From Helicobacteraceae bacterium (GTDB taxonomy: Bacteria; Campylobacterota; Campylobacteria; Campylobacterales; SZUA-545): a DNA stretch of 9,233 nucleotides. Each line of letters opens with the position of its first letter. Within the stretch, counting starts at the first letter, position 1. Both the position numbers and the translations under genes were made by a program. The notes beneath the pieces were generated by a model that did no database searches, had not been told where the DNA came from, and worked only from the letters and a program-made list of their open reading frames with translations. Below are positions 1-6,419 of this stretch, piece by piece. The DNA lies in the NCBI GenBank assembly GCA_031276985.1, contig JAISMA010000032.1, positions 1-9,233 on the forward strand, written 5' to 3'.

Positions 1-1
1 C

Positions 2-112
2 CTCGTTGTCGCGGCGATTATGATCCTTTCAATGCCGTGGATGATGAATATGATGATCGACTTTACGATCAGAACCTTTGAGCTTATACCGATCTTTCCG
101 TCAAACGGCTAA
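2..112 (+). CDS. fliQ: Flagellar type III export apparatus protein FliQ, C-terminal part
   Basis: Only the last 36 codons and the TAA stop lie in the window; the 5' part is cut off by the window edge. The readable tail contains MPWMMNMMIDFTIRTFELIP, which matches the end of FliQ: a second transmembrane helix closing with a PWM motif, then a short amphipathic tail. Helicobacter pylori FliQ, from memory, ends with a very similar MPWMTNMLLDYTKTLIKLIP. FliQ is a small (about 89 residues) two-helix subunit that joins FliP and FliR in the export gate of the flagellar basal body in the inner membrane. The organism is therefore probably flagellated. No downstream flagellar gene follows on this strand; the next genes are convergent. 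The family call is firm, but the length of the protein cannot be checked. Confidence 0.88.
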   Translation, partial: LVVAAIMILSMPWMMNMMIDFTIRTFELIPIFPSNG

Positions 113-120
113 CGCCAATT

Positions 121-196
121 GCTTGCCATCATACTCACGCGGGCAAGGTATCTAGCGCTTACGACGATCGCGGATCAAATATCTTTCGTAAGCGCT
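121..196 (-). repeat. Dispersed hairpin repeat, copy 1
   Basis: Read on the minus strand, this segment aligns over about 75 bases with 2116-2190 on the plus strand. They share an almost identical core (AGCGCTTACGAAAGATATTTGA, then CCGC, ATCGTC and GATAC) and the closing GC-rich part. In this copy the ends of the core form an 11-bp inverted repeat, AGCGCTTACGA at 154-164 and TCGTAAGCGCT at 186-196, around a 21-base loop. The partner arm is degenerate in the second copy. It looks like a non-coding REP- or MITE-type element. No transposase is present in the window. Confidence 0.7.
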
Positions 197-221
197 TGTT
201 ATCGCGTCGTATTTTTTGTGT

Positions 222-247
222 TTCCGCCTATGCGGGTATGACAAGAA
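222..247 (+). repeat. Short GC-rich inverted-repeat element (REP-like)
   Basis: The segment contains CCGCCTATGCGGGTATGACA. It belongs to the same family as the elements at 2021-2045, 2068-2093 and 2158-2186, whose shared pattern is roughly GGATAC-CGC-NNNN-GCGGG-ATGACA. The CCGC and GCGG halves can pair. Elements of this pattern are common between genes in many proteobacteria. It lies just after the longer dispersed repeat, in the same relative association as at 2116-2190. Confidence 0.55.
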
Positions 248-312
248 TGGGCGCGGGTATTGAGAATATAGTACCGCATTAGTTCAACGTGAGCAGATTG
301 CTCCGCTTCGCA

Positions 313-328
313 AACGACGATCGTCGTT
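313..328. repeat. Perfect 16-bp palindrome
   Basis: AACGACGATCGTCGTT is a perfect palindrome with no loop, followed by an AT-rich stretch. It could be a protein-binding site or simply reflect the CGATCG richness of the genome. No gene start lies close to it, so an operator role is not supported. Confidence 0.4.
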
Positions 329-364
329 AAATAAAATAAACGCAAAAGCGGCGGCAAAGTTGGA

Positions 365-407
365 TTTATAAAAGCAAAAACGACAATGCCGTTTTATTTT
401 TTATAAA
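365..407. terminator. AT-rich hairpin between convergent genes, candidate bidirectional terminator
   Basis: TTTATAAAA at 365-373 pairs with TTTTATAAA at 399-407. After a 3x3 internal loop, AAAACG at 377-382 pairs with CGTTTT at 390-395 around a 7-base loop. T-rich runs follow the stem on both strands. It sits between fliQ on the plus strand and the 118-residue gene on the minus strand, as expected for a shared terminator. The stem is low in GC, so function is uncertain. Confidence 0.4.
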
Positions 408-467
408 CCCTTATCGCTAAGCTCCGCTATACGCTTTCTGAATACGGCGTTTGAACGCGTCGACGAA

Positions 468-824
468 CTATAACTCGACGATTTCGACTGTCACATTTGC
501 TCCAACCGCGCAACGACTTAAACGCCAATTAAACCATTTTGTAAAGTCCGGAAGTTTAACTTCAACCGACGGACGGTAACAATACGCTTTTGATTGCAAT
601 TCATCGTCGCTTACCTCCAAAACAAAAAAGAGATGCCGTATCTCCGGAGGCATCTGTTTCCAATACCGTTTGCATGCCTCAAACAATCCATTGCAATAAC
701 TAGAGTAATCCATATCCGCATGTGGGACAGTTTCGCCCGGTTTAACCTCGCGTTCCAAATCGCGTATTAACGTCTCCTCGCGCGAGCTAAATCTATTCGC
801 CCACAAAACTAAATGCCATTTCAT
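468..824 (-). CDS. Hypothetical protein, 118 residues
   Basis: I do not recognise this protein. It has no signal peptide or membrane segment and is probably cytoplasmic. It is rich in aromatic residues and Trp (MKWHLVLWANRF at the start, KWFNWRLSR near residue 100), and carries four Cys spread over the chain. The start is supported by a strong ribosome site, AAGGAG, eight bases before the ATG, preceded by a run of eight A residues. It lies 36 bases downstream of the TPR gene on the same strand, so the two are probably co-transcribed. The codon choice looks ordinary. The call as a real gene rests on the ribosome site, the operon position and the absence of a competing frame. Confidence 0.65.
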   Translation of the reverse strand: MKWHLVLWANRFSSREETLIRDLEREVKPGETVPHADMDYSSYCNGLFEACKRYWKQMPPEIRHLFFVLEVSDDELQSKAYCYRPSVEVKLPDFTKWFNWRLSRCAVGANVTVEIVEL

Positions 825-860
825 TGTCTAACTCCTTTTTTTTGTAAATATTCAAGCCGA

Positions 861-1544
861 CTACCAGCAAAGTCCGCCGTTTAGGCAACGACCAAATTCT
901 CTGAGGCGTTTATCCTCTCTGTCTTCGCGTTCCCTTGCTCGCCTATCCTCTATTTGCTTTTGGAGCAATTCAATTCGCGGATCTGAGGTTGCGCCTCCAT
1001 TGTAATGCGGAGGATATTGAAGCGCATATTGCGCTTGTAGCGCTCTAGTCGAATATTCGCGTAAACCATATACGTGTGCCTGACTAGGATCGAGTCTGAT
1101 CGCCTGATCGAAATCCGCAATCGCGCGCGAATGCTCGCTTAGTTGCTGATACGCCAAGCCGCGACTAGCATAATAAATCGCCTCGCTAGGATTGAGTTTA
1201 ATCGCTTGCGTATAATCTGTAATCGCCGTCGCGTAATCGCCTGATCTGTCATAAGCAAATCCGCGACTAAAATGCGCAAAAGCGTCGCTATACCCAAGCT
1301 TAATCGCCTGATTGAAATCAGTGATTGCCGACGAGTATTTGCCTAATTGCGAATATGCAACACCGCGCATAGCGTATCTGTGTGGATTTTTTGGCGACTC
1401 TTTTATCGCAATGGAATATTGCTTAACCGCCTCTTGATAATCGCCGCGTTCGTAAGCCGCTCCGCCGCGCTCAACCGCGCTATCCGCAAACGCCAGAACC
1501 GCCGCAACAAACAGCGCTAGTATTATTTTGCCCGCCGTTTTCAT
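861..1544 (-). CDS. Secreted tetratricopeptide-repeat protein
   Basis: This is a 227-residue exported protein. Residues 1-20 are a Sec signal peptide (Lys near the start, hydrophobic core, AFA before the probable cut). Four consecutive 34-residue TPR units follow at about 22-55, 56-89, 90-123 and 124-157. Each has the Gly/Ala and Tyr pattern and ends with a variant of QAIKLNPS. The repeats are uniform and TPR1-4 are all intact. After a Tyr/Pro-rich linker (about 165-185), residues 186-217 form a highly charged Arg/Glu helix, and the protein ends in GRCLNGGLCW with two Cys that could form a disulfide. TPR domains are protein-binding scaffolds; the partner is unknown and no enzyme domain is present. 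The ribosome site GGGAGG lies six bases before the ATG. It is the first gene of a likely two-gene unit with the 118-residue protein. Confidence 0.85.
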   Translation of the reverse strand: MKTAGKIILALFVAAVLAFADSAVERGGAAYERGDYQEAVKQYSIAIKESPKNPHRYAMRGVAYSQLGKYSSAITDFNQAIKLGYSDAFAHFSRGFAYDRSGDYATAITDYTQAIKLNPSEAIYYASRGLAYQQLSEHSRAIADFDQAIRLDPSQAHVYGLREYSTRALQAQYALQYPPHYNGGATSDPRIELLQKQIEDRRAREREDREDKRLREFGRCLNGGLCW

Positions 1545-1747
1545 TCTATGCCTCCCGTTTTTTTATAAGCGTCGGTTTAACCCGATCGCGCTAATTGACG
1601 TCGCTAAACGCCACCACCACTCTGAAATTTGATTGCGTAAAAATCCTACATATCGCGCCTCCCGTTTGTGATTGGACGCGTTGCGTTAGGGCTAAGCGCT
1701 TGAGAGTGAAAGTAAATTGCAAGGAAACTAAAAACTAGCGGACTACC

Positions 1748-1769
1748 GAGAGAGAGAGAGAGAGAGAGA
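1748..1769. repeat. (GA)11 dinucleotide microsatellite
   Basis: Eleven uninterrupted GA units occupy 1748-1769. It is intergenic, about 200 bases upstream of the TPR gene start, and is followed immediately by the hairpin GAAGCC-TTC-GGCTTC. Long dinucleotide tracts are prone to slipped-strand change in length, a known basis of phase variation in Helicobacter and Campylobacter. Here no frame runs through it, so any effect would be on promoter spacing. Confidence 0.9.
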
Positions 1770-1772
1770 AAC

Positions 1773-1787
1773 GAAGCCTTCGGCTTC
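1773..1787. repeat. Small hairpin next to the (GA)11 tract
   Basis: GAAGCC pairs with GGCTTC across a TTC loop. No clear T-run follows on either strand, so a terminator role is weakly supported. Confidence 0.4.
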
Positions 1788-2020
1788 AAAGAAAACGCTT
1801 TGCGAAACTTGCTTTGTTTGCGTCGTCATTGTTTAACCTTTCTTGACTTTGGATACAAATTATCGGCGGATTATACCAATCTTTCGCATAAATTGAAATT
1901 ATTTTTGTGATTAGCTTGAATTACTGTTCTAAGCAGGTCATACAAGCAAAGGCGGGACATAGAATTAAGGTGATCGCGAATCAATTGCTAATCGTAGAGT
2001 TTTACAACTTTTTACTTTTA

Positions 2021-2093
2021 GATACCTGCCTTCGCGGGAATGACAGCGGGCGGGCGCGTCCTCTCGTCGTCATACCTGCGGTAGCGGGTATCC
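2021..2093. repeat. Pair of REP-like GC-rich elements in opposite orientation
   Basis: A forward element (GATACCTGCCTTCGCGGGAA at 2021-2040, followed by TGAC) faces an inverted element at about 2068-2093 (CATACCTGCGGTAGCGGGTA within it, then TCC). Each has short self-complementary GC arms, and the two can also pair with each other. This pattern yields spurious translated peptides of the VIPAKAGI or WIPATAGMT kind, familiar as artefacts of intergenic repeats, so the overlapping reading frames at 1907-2302 are not counted as genes. Confidence 0.6.
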
Positions 2094-2115
2094 AAAACAT
2101 CGTGAAGCGCTGACG

Positions 2116-2190
2116 AGCGCTTACGAAAGATATTTGACCCGCAATCGTCATAAATACTGGATACTCGCGTAGGCGGGAATGACAAGAAGC
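2116..2190 (+). repeat. Dispersed hairpin repeat, copy 2
   Basis: This is the second copy of the element at 121-196, in inverted orientation relative to it. The core at 2116-2142 is nearly identical. The right part (2158-2186) is another GGATAC-CGC-GCGGG-ATGACA element. It lies between the end of zur and the gene-free stretch, about 35 bases after the zur stop on the zur side, where it may also act as the transcript end. Confidence 0.7.
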
Positions 2191-2222
2191 CGACGTAAGC
2201 GACGGGAGGGGTTTGCAAAGGG

Positions 2223-2681
2223 CTAAGGCAATCCTTCGCAATTTTTACACGCGCCTTGTATCTCCACGCGTCCGCCGCGTAGCGAAAGCCCAAACTCGCC
2301 AAGTTTTGCCTCGATCGCGGCGATTAGCGTTTCGTCGTTGATCTCTTTAGCCTTGTTGCATTCGGAGCATACGAACATCACCAAACTATGCTTTGACTGC
2401 GGATCGACGCACGGCGCGTAGGCGTTTAGGCTGTTGATTCTGTGCGCCAGCCCCTGCGCTTGCAAAAACTCCAGCACGCGGTAAATGGTGGCGGGCGTAA
2501 CGCGCTTGCCCGATTCGCGCATAAGCTCGATTATGTCGTAGGCTTTCAGCGGCGTTTTGGCGTTAATCAAAATCTCTAGTATCTTTCGTCTTAACCCCGT
2601 GAGCTTCGCGCCGCGATCGGCGCACAAACGCTCGGCTAAACTCAAACGACGCGACTTGTCCAATCTGGCGTTTTGACTCAT
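2223..2681 (-). CDS. zur: Zinc uptake regulator Zur (Fur family)
   Basis: A 152-residue Fur-family metalloregulator and the last gene of the zinc operon. Residues 17-87 are the winged helix, with recognition helix ATIYRVLEFL at about 64-73. The C-terminal dimerisation and metal domain carries both sites expected of Zur: C105 and C108 (VCSEC) with C145 and C148 (GACKNC) for the structural zinc, and H80, C91, H98 and E113, which line up with the sensing-site residues H77, C88, H96 and E111 of E. coli Zur. The run AERLCADRGAKLT followed by AYDIIELMRE also resembles Zur rather than Fur or PerR. With zinc bound, Zur represses zinc-import genes. The ATG is seven bases after the DUF3299 stop, so the two are coupled. 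The ribosome site is weak. Being inside the operon it probably controls, it would be autoregulated. Confidence 0.9.
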   Translation of the reverse strand: MSQNARLDKSRRLSLAERLCADRGAKLTGLRRKILEILINAKTPLKAYDIIELMRESGKRVTPATIYRVLEFLQAQGLAHRINSLNAYAPCVDPQSKHSLVMFVCSECNKAKEINDETLIAAIEAKLGEFGLSLRGGRVEIQGACKNCEGLP

Positions 2682-2688
2682 CTCGCGC

Positions 2689-3213
2689 CTACTGAACGTA
2701 CAACTCGACTTTGTCGGCGATCATGCCGTAGCCCGAAGTTCCCATACTTCCAGAATCGCTTGTTTCAAGCCGAATTACGCCATAGACCCACACCGTATCC
2801 ATAGTAACGATTCCTTTAAGCGGTTTTTTCGGCTTAACGTGGATTATCTGATTTGGCGGCGGCGGCGGAACGTGAATGCACGCGCCAAAATACGGCACAA
2901 GCAGAAATTCGCTTAGTTTTTCGTCGTCTTCCCAATCCAGCGGCGCGACGTAACCGGGCAATTTTATACGCATGCCGTCGATTTTTGGATTGACGGGCGA
3001 TTTTTGCCACTCTTGCATAAAAATCTCCATTACCTTCGCCACTCGCGGATCGTCGTCGGATAGCTCGTCGATGTTGAGCGTGTTAAAAATTCTTTCGGGA
3101 TGCCAATCTTCCGGAACGAGATCGTCCCACGTCAGCTCTTTGTACTGCGGCGCGCTCGCGGCTTGAGCGCAAACGACGCAAATCGCCAAAATGACGCTAA
3201 GTAAAACGCGCAT
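2689..3213 (-). CDS. Secreted DUF3299 protein of the zinc-uptake operon
   Basis: A 174-residue exported protein. Residues 1-18 form a Sec signal peptide ending in AQA. The mature part shows the DUF3299 (PF11736) hallmarks in order: LTWDDLVPEDW at 27-37, LPGYVAPLD at 85-93, and EFLLVPYFGACIHVPPPP at 102-119, followed by NQIIHV. The length is typical. In Pseudomonas and Vibrio this family is encoded with the DUF2796/ABC zinc-uptake genes and is under Zur control. Its biochemical role is not established; the conserved Cys112 and His114 make metal handling in the periplasm a reasonable guess. The ribosome site AGGAG lies seven bases before the ATG. It starts 29 bases after the permease stop and is followed after seven bases by zur. 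Confidence 0.88.
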   Translation of the reverse strand: MRVLLSVILAICVVCAQAASAPQYKELTWDDLVPEDWHPERIFNTLNIDELSDDDPRVAKVMEIFMQEWQKSPVNPKIDGMRIKLPGYVAPLDWEDDEKLSEFLLVPYFGACIHVPPPPPNQIIHVKPKKPLKGIVTMDTVWVYGVIRLETSDSGSMGTSGYGMIADKVELYVQ

Positions 3214-3242
3214 ATTTTGTCTCCTGCGGTAATTGTATCAAA

Positions 3243-4511
3243 CTACGAAGCGCTCGAAAGCCCGTCCGAAAGACTAACGCGATACGCCTTGATCGCGGGA
3301 ATTAGCCCCGCGCAAAATCCCGCGATCGCAATCGCGCCGATTAACGTCAATTCGCGCGCGCTTGGCGCGGATAGATAAAGCGCGATACCGTAGCTATCGG
3401 CGAGAATCGGGCTAAAGATCGCAATAATCGCCGCAAGCGCGACGCCGCCGCAAATTATGCCGACGATTGTCAGCAAAAGCGCCTCGAAAGAGAGCAGGGC
3501 GATAATATCAAGAGGTCTCGCGCCGGCAGATCGTAGCACGGCAAGCTCCCGCCTTCGCTCGTTTAATCCCGCCAATATAGCCGCGATCAGTCCCGCAAGC
3601 CCCGCGATCGTAACCATTACCGACACAAGCAACAGCGCGTTTTCCAGCGCGGAACTCATGCGCCAGATTTTATCCATCGCCACGCCCGGCATAACGCCGA
3701 TAAGCGGCTCGCTTTTCCACGCGCCTATATCGCGCTGCAACGCAAACACGCCCGCGCGTTTTTTCAGTCCGACAAGCAGCGCCGTTATGCTTTTTGGCTC
3801 AAGATTGAACTTTCGCGCCTGTTCGGGCGAAACTTTGAAACCCTGAATCGGCGCGCCGCCCTGCCAATCGATATGCAACGCTTCCATTGCCTCCAGCGAG
3901 ATATACAGCGATCGATCAAGCGTCGTGCCTGTGGGAGCGAGAACGCCCGCAATTCTGAAAGGCTTGTCGCCGTGTTCGGCGAGTTTGGTTTGGCTTTCGC
4001 CGTGGCTTAAAACGATCTGATCGCCTATTTTGTATTTGAGGCGTTTTGCGCTCTCCGCGCCGATAACTACGTCGAATAGATCGGAAAACGGCTTGCCCGC
4101 CGCAAACGTTACGCGCCGATCGCCGCGAAATCTGTAGCGCTCGAAAAAATCCGCGTTTGTCGCCACGACGGGATAGCCTTTGTGCGAATCGCCAAGCGAA
4201 ACGGGAATCGTCCAAGCCACGTCCGATCGCGCCGCGATCGCTTTGGCGCTTTGCCAATCCATATTGTTCGTCGCCGATCCTAGATGAAACGCCGCGTAAA
4301 GCATAAGCTGAATGTCGCCGCCGCGCGCGCCAACGATAAGATCGACTCCCGATATGGTCTGAACGAAGCTCTCTCGCACCTGCGTTCGCGCGCGCTCGAC
4401 GCCAAGCAACAAAGCGGCGGACAGCGCGATTGAAAACGCCACAAGCGACAGCGTGCCGCGCCGATTCCACGCGCTTTTGATCGCCAACGTTAAGAGATAG
4501 CCCGCTCTCAT
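3243..4511 (-). CDS. ABC transporter permease, FtsX/MacB type, of the zinc-uptake system
   Basis: A 422-residue inner-membrane permease. It has one membrane helix near the N-terminus (about 20-38), a large periplasmic domain (about 40-285), and three helices near the C-terminus (about 290-316, 336-370 and 388-408). This is the four-helix FtsX/MacB/LolC topology. The cytoplasmic loop after the second helix, NERRRELAVLRSAGARP at 317-333, is the conserved coupling segment that touches the ATPase. It is the partner of the ATPase at 5579-6322. In homologous operons the pair sits with ZrgA and DUF3299 and is needed for zinc uptake. The first codons (MRAGYLL, then AIK) are duplicated at 5547-5582. 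Directly upstream, the ribosome site and start codon are tandemly doubled, and the ATG overlaps the stop of a six-residue leader frame. Confidence 0.88.
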   Translation of the reverse strand: MRAGYLLTLAIKSAWNRRGTLSLVAFSIALSAALLLGVERARTQVRESFVQTISGVDLIVGARGGDIQLMLYAAFHLGSATNNMDWQSAKAIAARSDVAWTIPVSLGDSHKGYPVVATNADFFERYRFRGDRRVTFAAGKPFSDLFDVVIGAESAKRLKYKIGDQIVLSHGESQTKLAEHGDKPFRIAGVLAPTGTTLDRSLYISLEAMEALHIDWQGGAPIQGFKVSPEQARKFNLEPKSITALLVGLKKRAGVFALQRDIGAWKSEPLIGVMPGVAMDKIWRMSSALENALLLVSVMVTIAGLAGLIAAILAGLNERRRELAVLRSAGARPLDIIALLSFEALLLTIVGIICGGVALAAIIAIFSPILADSYGIALYLSAPSARELTLIGAIAIAGFCAGLIPAIKAYRVSLSDGLSSAS

Positions 4512-4560
4512 TTTTGCTTCCGTTTCATTTTTGCTCCTTCGGCGCGTTAAACGCTTTAAT
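4476..4560 (-). repeat. Direct repeat of the ATPase/permease junction, copy 2
   Basis: This segment aligns with 5547-5617. Shared parts, read on the minus strand, are ATTAAA, GCGCC-AAGGAGC-AAAATGA, GAGAGCGGGCTATCTCTTA and CGATCAAA. The non-permease part still encodes APKEQK-stop, matching the ATPase ending APKERK-stop, so it is a decayed copy of the ATPase 3' end. It contains a 17-base insertion from the doubled ribosome site and start. Confidence 0.8.
4505..4537 (-). promoter_or_regulatory. Tandemly doubled ribosome site and start with a six-residue leader frame before the permease
   Basis: Two successive units, GGAGCAAAAATGAAAC and GGAAGCAAAAATGAGAG, each supply a ribosome site and an ATG. 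The first ATG (4526-4528) opens the frame MKRKQK, whose TGA stop overlaps the permease ATG as ATGA. This arrangement suggests translational coupling from the leader to the permease. Whether the leader is translated is not known. Confidence 0.6.
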
Positions 4561-4564
4561 CGTA

Positions 4565-5512
4565 CTATTCATCGATTTCAATCTCGCTTTGATAGTTTTC
4601 GCTATCGCGGTATGGGTCGTATGCGTTTAGTACAAATTCAAACAGCGCGTAAAACTCTTTATCAGAGCCGTCGATTATGCGCCTGAACCAAAAATTGGGG
4701 ATCGTGGCTGTTTGATTGTAAGTTTCATAGCAACCGCCTATTTCGTAGTTTATATTACTCCAATCCTCTTTGTAACCTTTTGGTATTTGCGCTTTGATCG
4801 AGTTATTGGCGTTTATCGCGTTATAACAATCGCGCAAAGCGTTAAGTCTTGAACGCAGATGTTTTTCATAAAGACGAACCGTTTGTTTCAAGAATTTATC
4901 GTCGCTAAACGCTTCCTCAAACGCCTCGCGTATATAACGCACGGCGTCGATATTGTAATGCCCAAACGAATTTGGATCTTCCAAATTTGGCTTTTCGTCG
5001 GTATGCGGACCAGAAACAAAAAGTTTATACGGCAAAAGCGCGTTTAACGCCTCTTCGTATGAAACCAAAGAGGCGAGATAATGCCCCATAACCGATATGC
5101 CGCCGTCAAGCTCATAATCAAAGTCTTCCTGATCGCCGATCGCTACATAACGACTTTTGTCCAGATTTCTAACCGTTGTTTTAATCAGCGCGACTAACGC
5201 GGCGCGTTGAATATCCGTCGGCGCGATCGGCGCGGTTTCGGGCTGTTTTACCTCTTCGTTTTCATCGTCTGAAAGCATATAAAAACCTACTTTATCAAGT
5301 AGCGGTTCATTATCTTTTGCGACGGGTTTTGCGGCGATCTGTTCGTTTTGCGCCGTTTGCGCGATTTGTACTATTTGCGCGGATACGGACGACGCCGTTT
5401 TTTGCGCGTTTATATCTTTATAAACGATAAACAACGCGACGCTATTTGCAATCGATAGCGCAAACGCTAATAACGCGATTATAAATAGCGCGGCAAACGA
5501 TTTTTTACCCAT
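4565..5512 (-). CDS. Unrecognised membrane-anchored protein inserted in the zinc operon, 315 residues
   Basis: I do not recognise this family. Residues 1-5 are basic and about 6-31 are strongly hydrophobic, giving an uncleaved anchor or signal with the rest in the periplasm. Residues 35-65 are a Gln/Ala-rich stretch that may be helical, followed by an acidic Pro-containing linker (about 80-100) and a mixed alpha-rich domain (about 100-305) with two Cys (229 and 261) and many Tyr and Asp. The tail is acidic (EIEIDE). The start is supported by AAGGAG six bases before the ATG. It lies exactly between the ATPase and permease genes, which are normally adjacent and overlapping in this system, and is flanked by direct repeats of that junction, so it is an insertion. 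It could be an accessory subunit, or a passenger that only shares the transcript. Confidence 0.8.
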   Translation of the reverse strand: MGKKSFAALFIIALLAFALSIANSVALFIVYKDINAQKTASSVSAQIVQIAQTAQNEQIAAKPVAKDNEPLLDKVGFYMLSDDENEEVKQPETAPIAPTDIQRAALVALIKTTVRNLDKSRYVAIGDQEDFDYELDGGISVMGHYLASLVSYEEALNALLPYKLFVSGPHTDEKPNLEDPNSFGHYNIDAVRYIREAFEEAFSDDKFLKQTVRLYEKHLRSRLNALRDCYNAINANNSIKAQIPKGYKEDWSNINYEIGGCYETYNQTATIPNFWFRRIIDGSDKEFYALFEFVLNAYDPYRDSENYQSEIEIDE

Positions 5513-5516
5513 TTTC

Positions 5517-5582
5517 TTACTCCTTGTACCGCGATTTTATCAAATGTTTGATCGCGCAAGATAAGAGATAGCCCGCTCTCAT
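5517..5582 (-). pseudogene. 21-codon relic of the permease 5' end after the ATPase gene
   Basis: A short frame reading MRAGYLLSCAIK then HLIKSRYKE starts in an ATGA overlap with the ATPase stop and ends in a TAA within the ribosome-site region of the 315-residue gene. Its first twelve codons match the permease N-terminus MRAGYLLTLAIK at ten positions. It therefore marks the original ATPase/permease boundary before the insertion. It may still be translated and could couple the ATPase to the inserted gene. Confidence 0.65.
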
Positions 5583-5617
5583 TTTCGCTCCTTTGGCGCT
5601 TGGACGCGGTTTAATTC
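5547..5617 (-). repeat. Direct repeat of the ATPase/permease junction, copy 1
   Basis: This is the partner of 4476-4560. It comprises the last codons of the functional ATPase and the relic start of the permease. The two copies are about 1,070 bases apart and bracket the inserted 315-residue gene. Divergence between the copies (several substitutions and a 17-base indel) shows the event is not recent. Confidence 0.8.
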
Positions 5618-6322
5618 CTCGAATAGCTCGGCGCGATCAAACTCTTTTGCAAGCGTCCGATCGTGGCTGACAAATAGCAAACTCGCGCCGTCGTCCGCGC
5701 ACGCTTGCAGCAGCAGACGCAAAAAATACTCGCGCCTATTTTCGTCCAGCGACGAAGTTGGCTCGTCGGCGATCAGAAGGGGAGGGCTGCCAATCAACGC
5801 TCTAGCGGCGGCGACTCGCTGTTGTTGTCCCACCGAAAGGCGCGAAACGGGCTTATTCCACAGCGAAGGCGCGAGATCCAAACGCTCCAAAAGCTCCTTT
5901 GCCGCCGCGATCTCGTTTGCATGTCGCTTAACGGCGCGATCGCGGCGCAAACGCGAAAGACGGCATGGAATAAGCGCGTTTTCAATGATCGAAAGATACG
6001 AAATCAGATTGAAACGCTGAAAAATGTAGCCGATTTGATCGCCGCGAAAGCGATCTCGCTTTGCGCCGCTTAGCGCGTTTATACGCTCGCCGCAAACCGC
6101 AATCGCGCCTTCTTTGGGCGTTAAAATGCCCGCGATCAGGCTTAAAAGCGTGCTTTTTCCGCAACCGCTTGGACCCGAAATAAAAACGCGCTCGCCGCGT
6201 TTAAGCGAAAAAAAAGGAATATCCAAAATCAGATCTTCGTTTTCCGACCTGCCGAATTTGACGTTTTCTAAGCGGACGGCGTATTCGTCGTTATTTGATT
6301 GGCTGTTATCCAGCGATTGCAT
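5579..6322 (-). CDS. ABC transporter ATPase, LolD/MacB type, of the zinc-uptake system
   Basis: A 247-residue nucleotide-binding subunit with every motif intact: Walker A GPSGCGKST at 50-58, Q-loop Gln102 (YIFQRFNL), signature LSVGQQQ at 162-168, Walker B LLIADEPTSSLD at 182-193, and switch His220 (VSHD). The MacB/LolD-like sequence fits the FtsX-type permease at 3243-4511, with which it should form a 2:2 complex powered by ATP in the inner membrane. I chose the ATG at 6322 because AAGGAA lies seven bases before it and the protein then begins at family-typical length. An upstream in-frame ATG at 6400 would add 26 residues of low-complexity basic sequence with no clear ribosome site. The gene is preceded by a 609-base repeat-filled gap after zrgA. 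Its 3' end is duplicated at 4476-4560, and a fragment of its interior (residues about 79-95) is duplicated at 6678-6739. Confidence 0.9.
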   Translation of the reverse strand: MQSLDNSQSNNDEYAVRLENVKFGRSENEDLILDIPFFSLKRGERVFISGPSGCGKSTLLSLIAGILTPKEGAIAVCGERINALSGAKRDRFRGDQIGYIFQRFNLISYLSIIENALIPCRLSRLRRDRAVKRHANEIAAAKELLERLDLAPSLWNKPVSRLSVGQQQRVAAARALIGSPPLLIADEPTSSLDENRREYFLRLLLQACADDGASLLFVSHDRTLAKEFDRAELFEELNRVQAPKERK

Positions 6323-6419
6323 TAGCGTTTCCTTTTTGTCGCTTTTTGGTGCGAAGCGTGAAATTTTGCGACCGAGATCGCAAACTCGGACGCGCCGCAA
6401 AAACGATTGCGCTTATATC

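Larger units (their letters stand above)
1545..1906. other. Gene-free stretch upstream of the TPR gene
   Basis: No reading frame here looks coding. The stretch holds the leader of the TPR gene, an 11-base repeat GCCTCCCGTTT at 1550-1560 and 1657-1667 (on the minus strand, copies of a ribosome-site-like sequence, the second followed by ATG and an immediate TAG), the (GA)11 tract at 1748-1769 and a 6-bp hairpin at 1773-1787. I see no tRNA or other RNA gene. Confidence 0.6.

Noticed and set aside
2021..2190. CRISPR array
   Set aside because: The repeated GC-rich units differ in orientation and spacing, are self-complementary and have no uniform spacers or cas genes nearby.
1907..2302. Overlapping frames of 68, 79 and 94 codons on both strands
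   Set aside because: They run through GC-rich intergenic repeats and give the familiar VIPAKAGI and WIPATAGMT artefact peptides; one also overlaps the zur 3' end in another frame.
3916..4470. 184-codon minus frame overlapping the permease
   Set aside because: It is a shadow of the permease gene in another frame: Arg-rich, with no family features, while the permease frame has clear topology and motifs.
6323..6400. N-terminal extension of the ATPase to the ATG at 6400
   Set aside because: The extra 26 residues are basic and unlike the family, and the ATG at 6322 has a good AAGGAA ribosome site.
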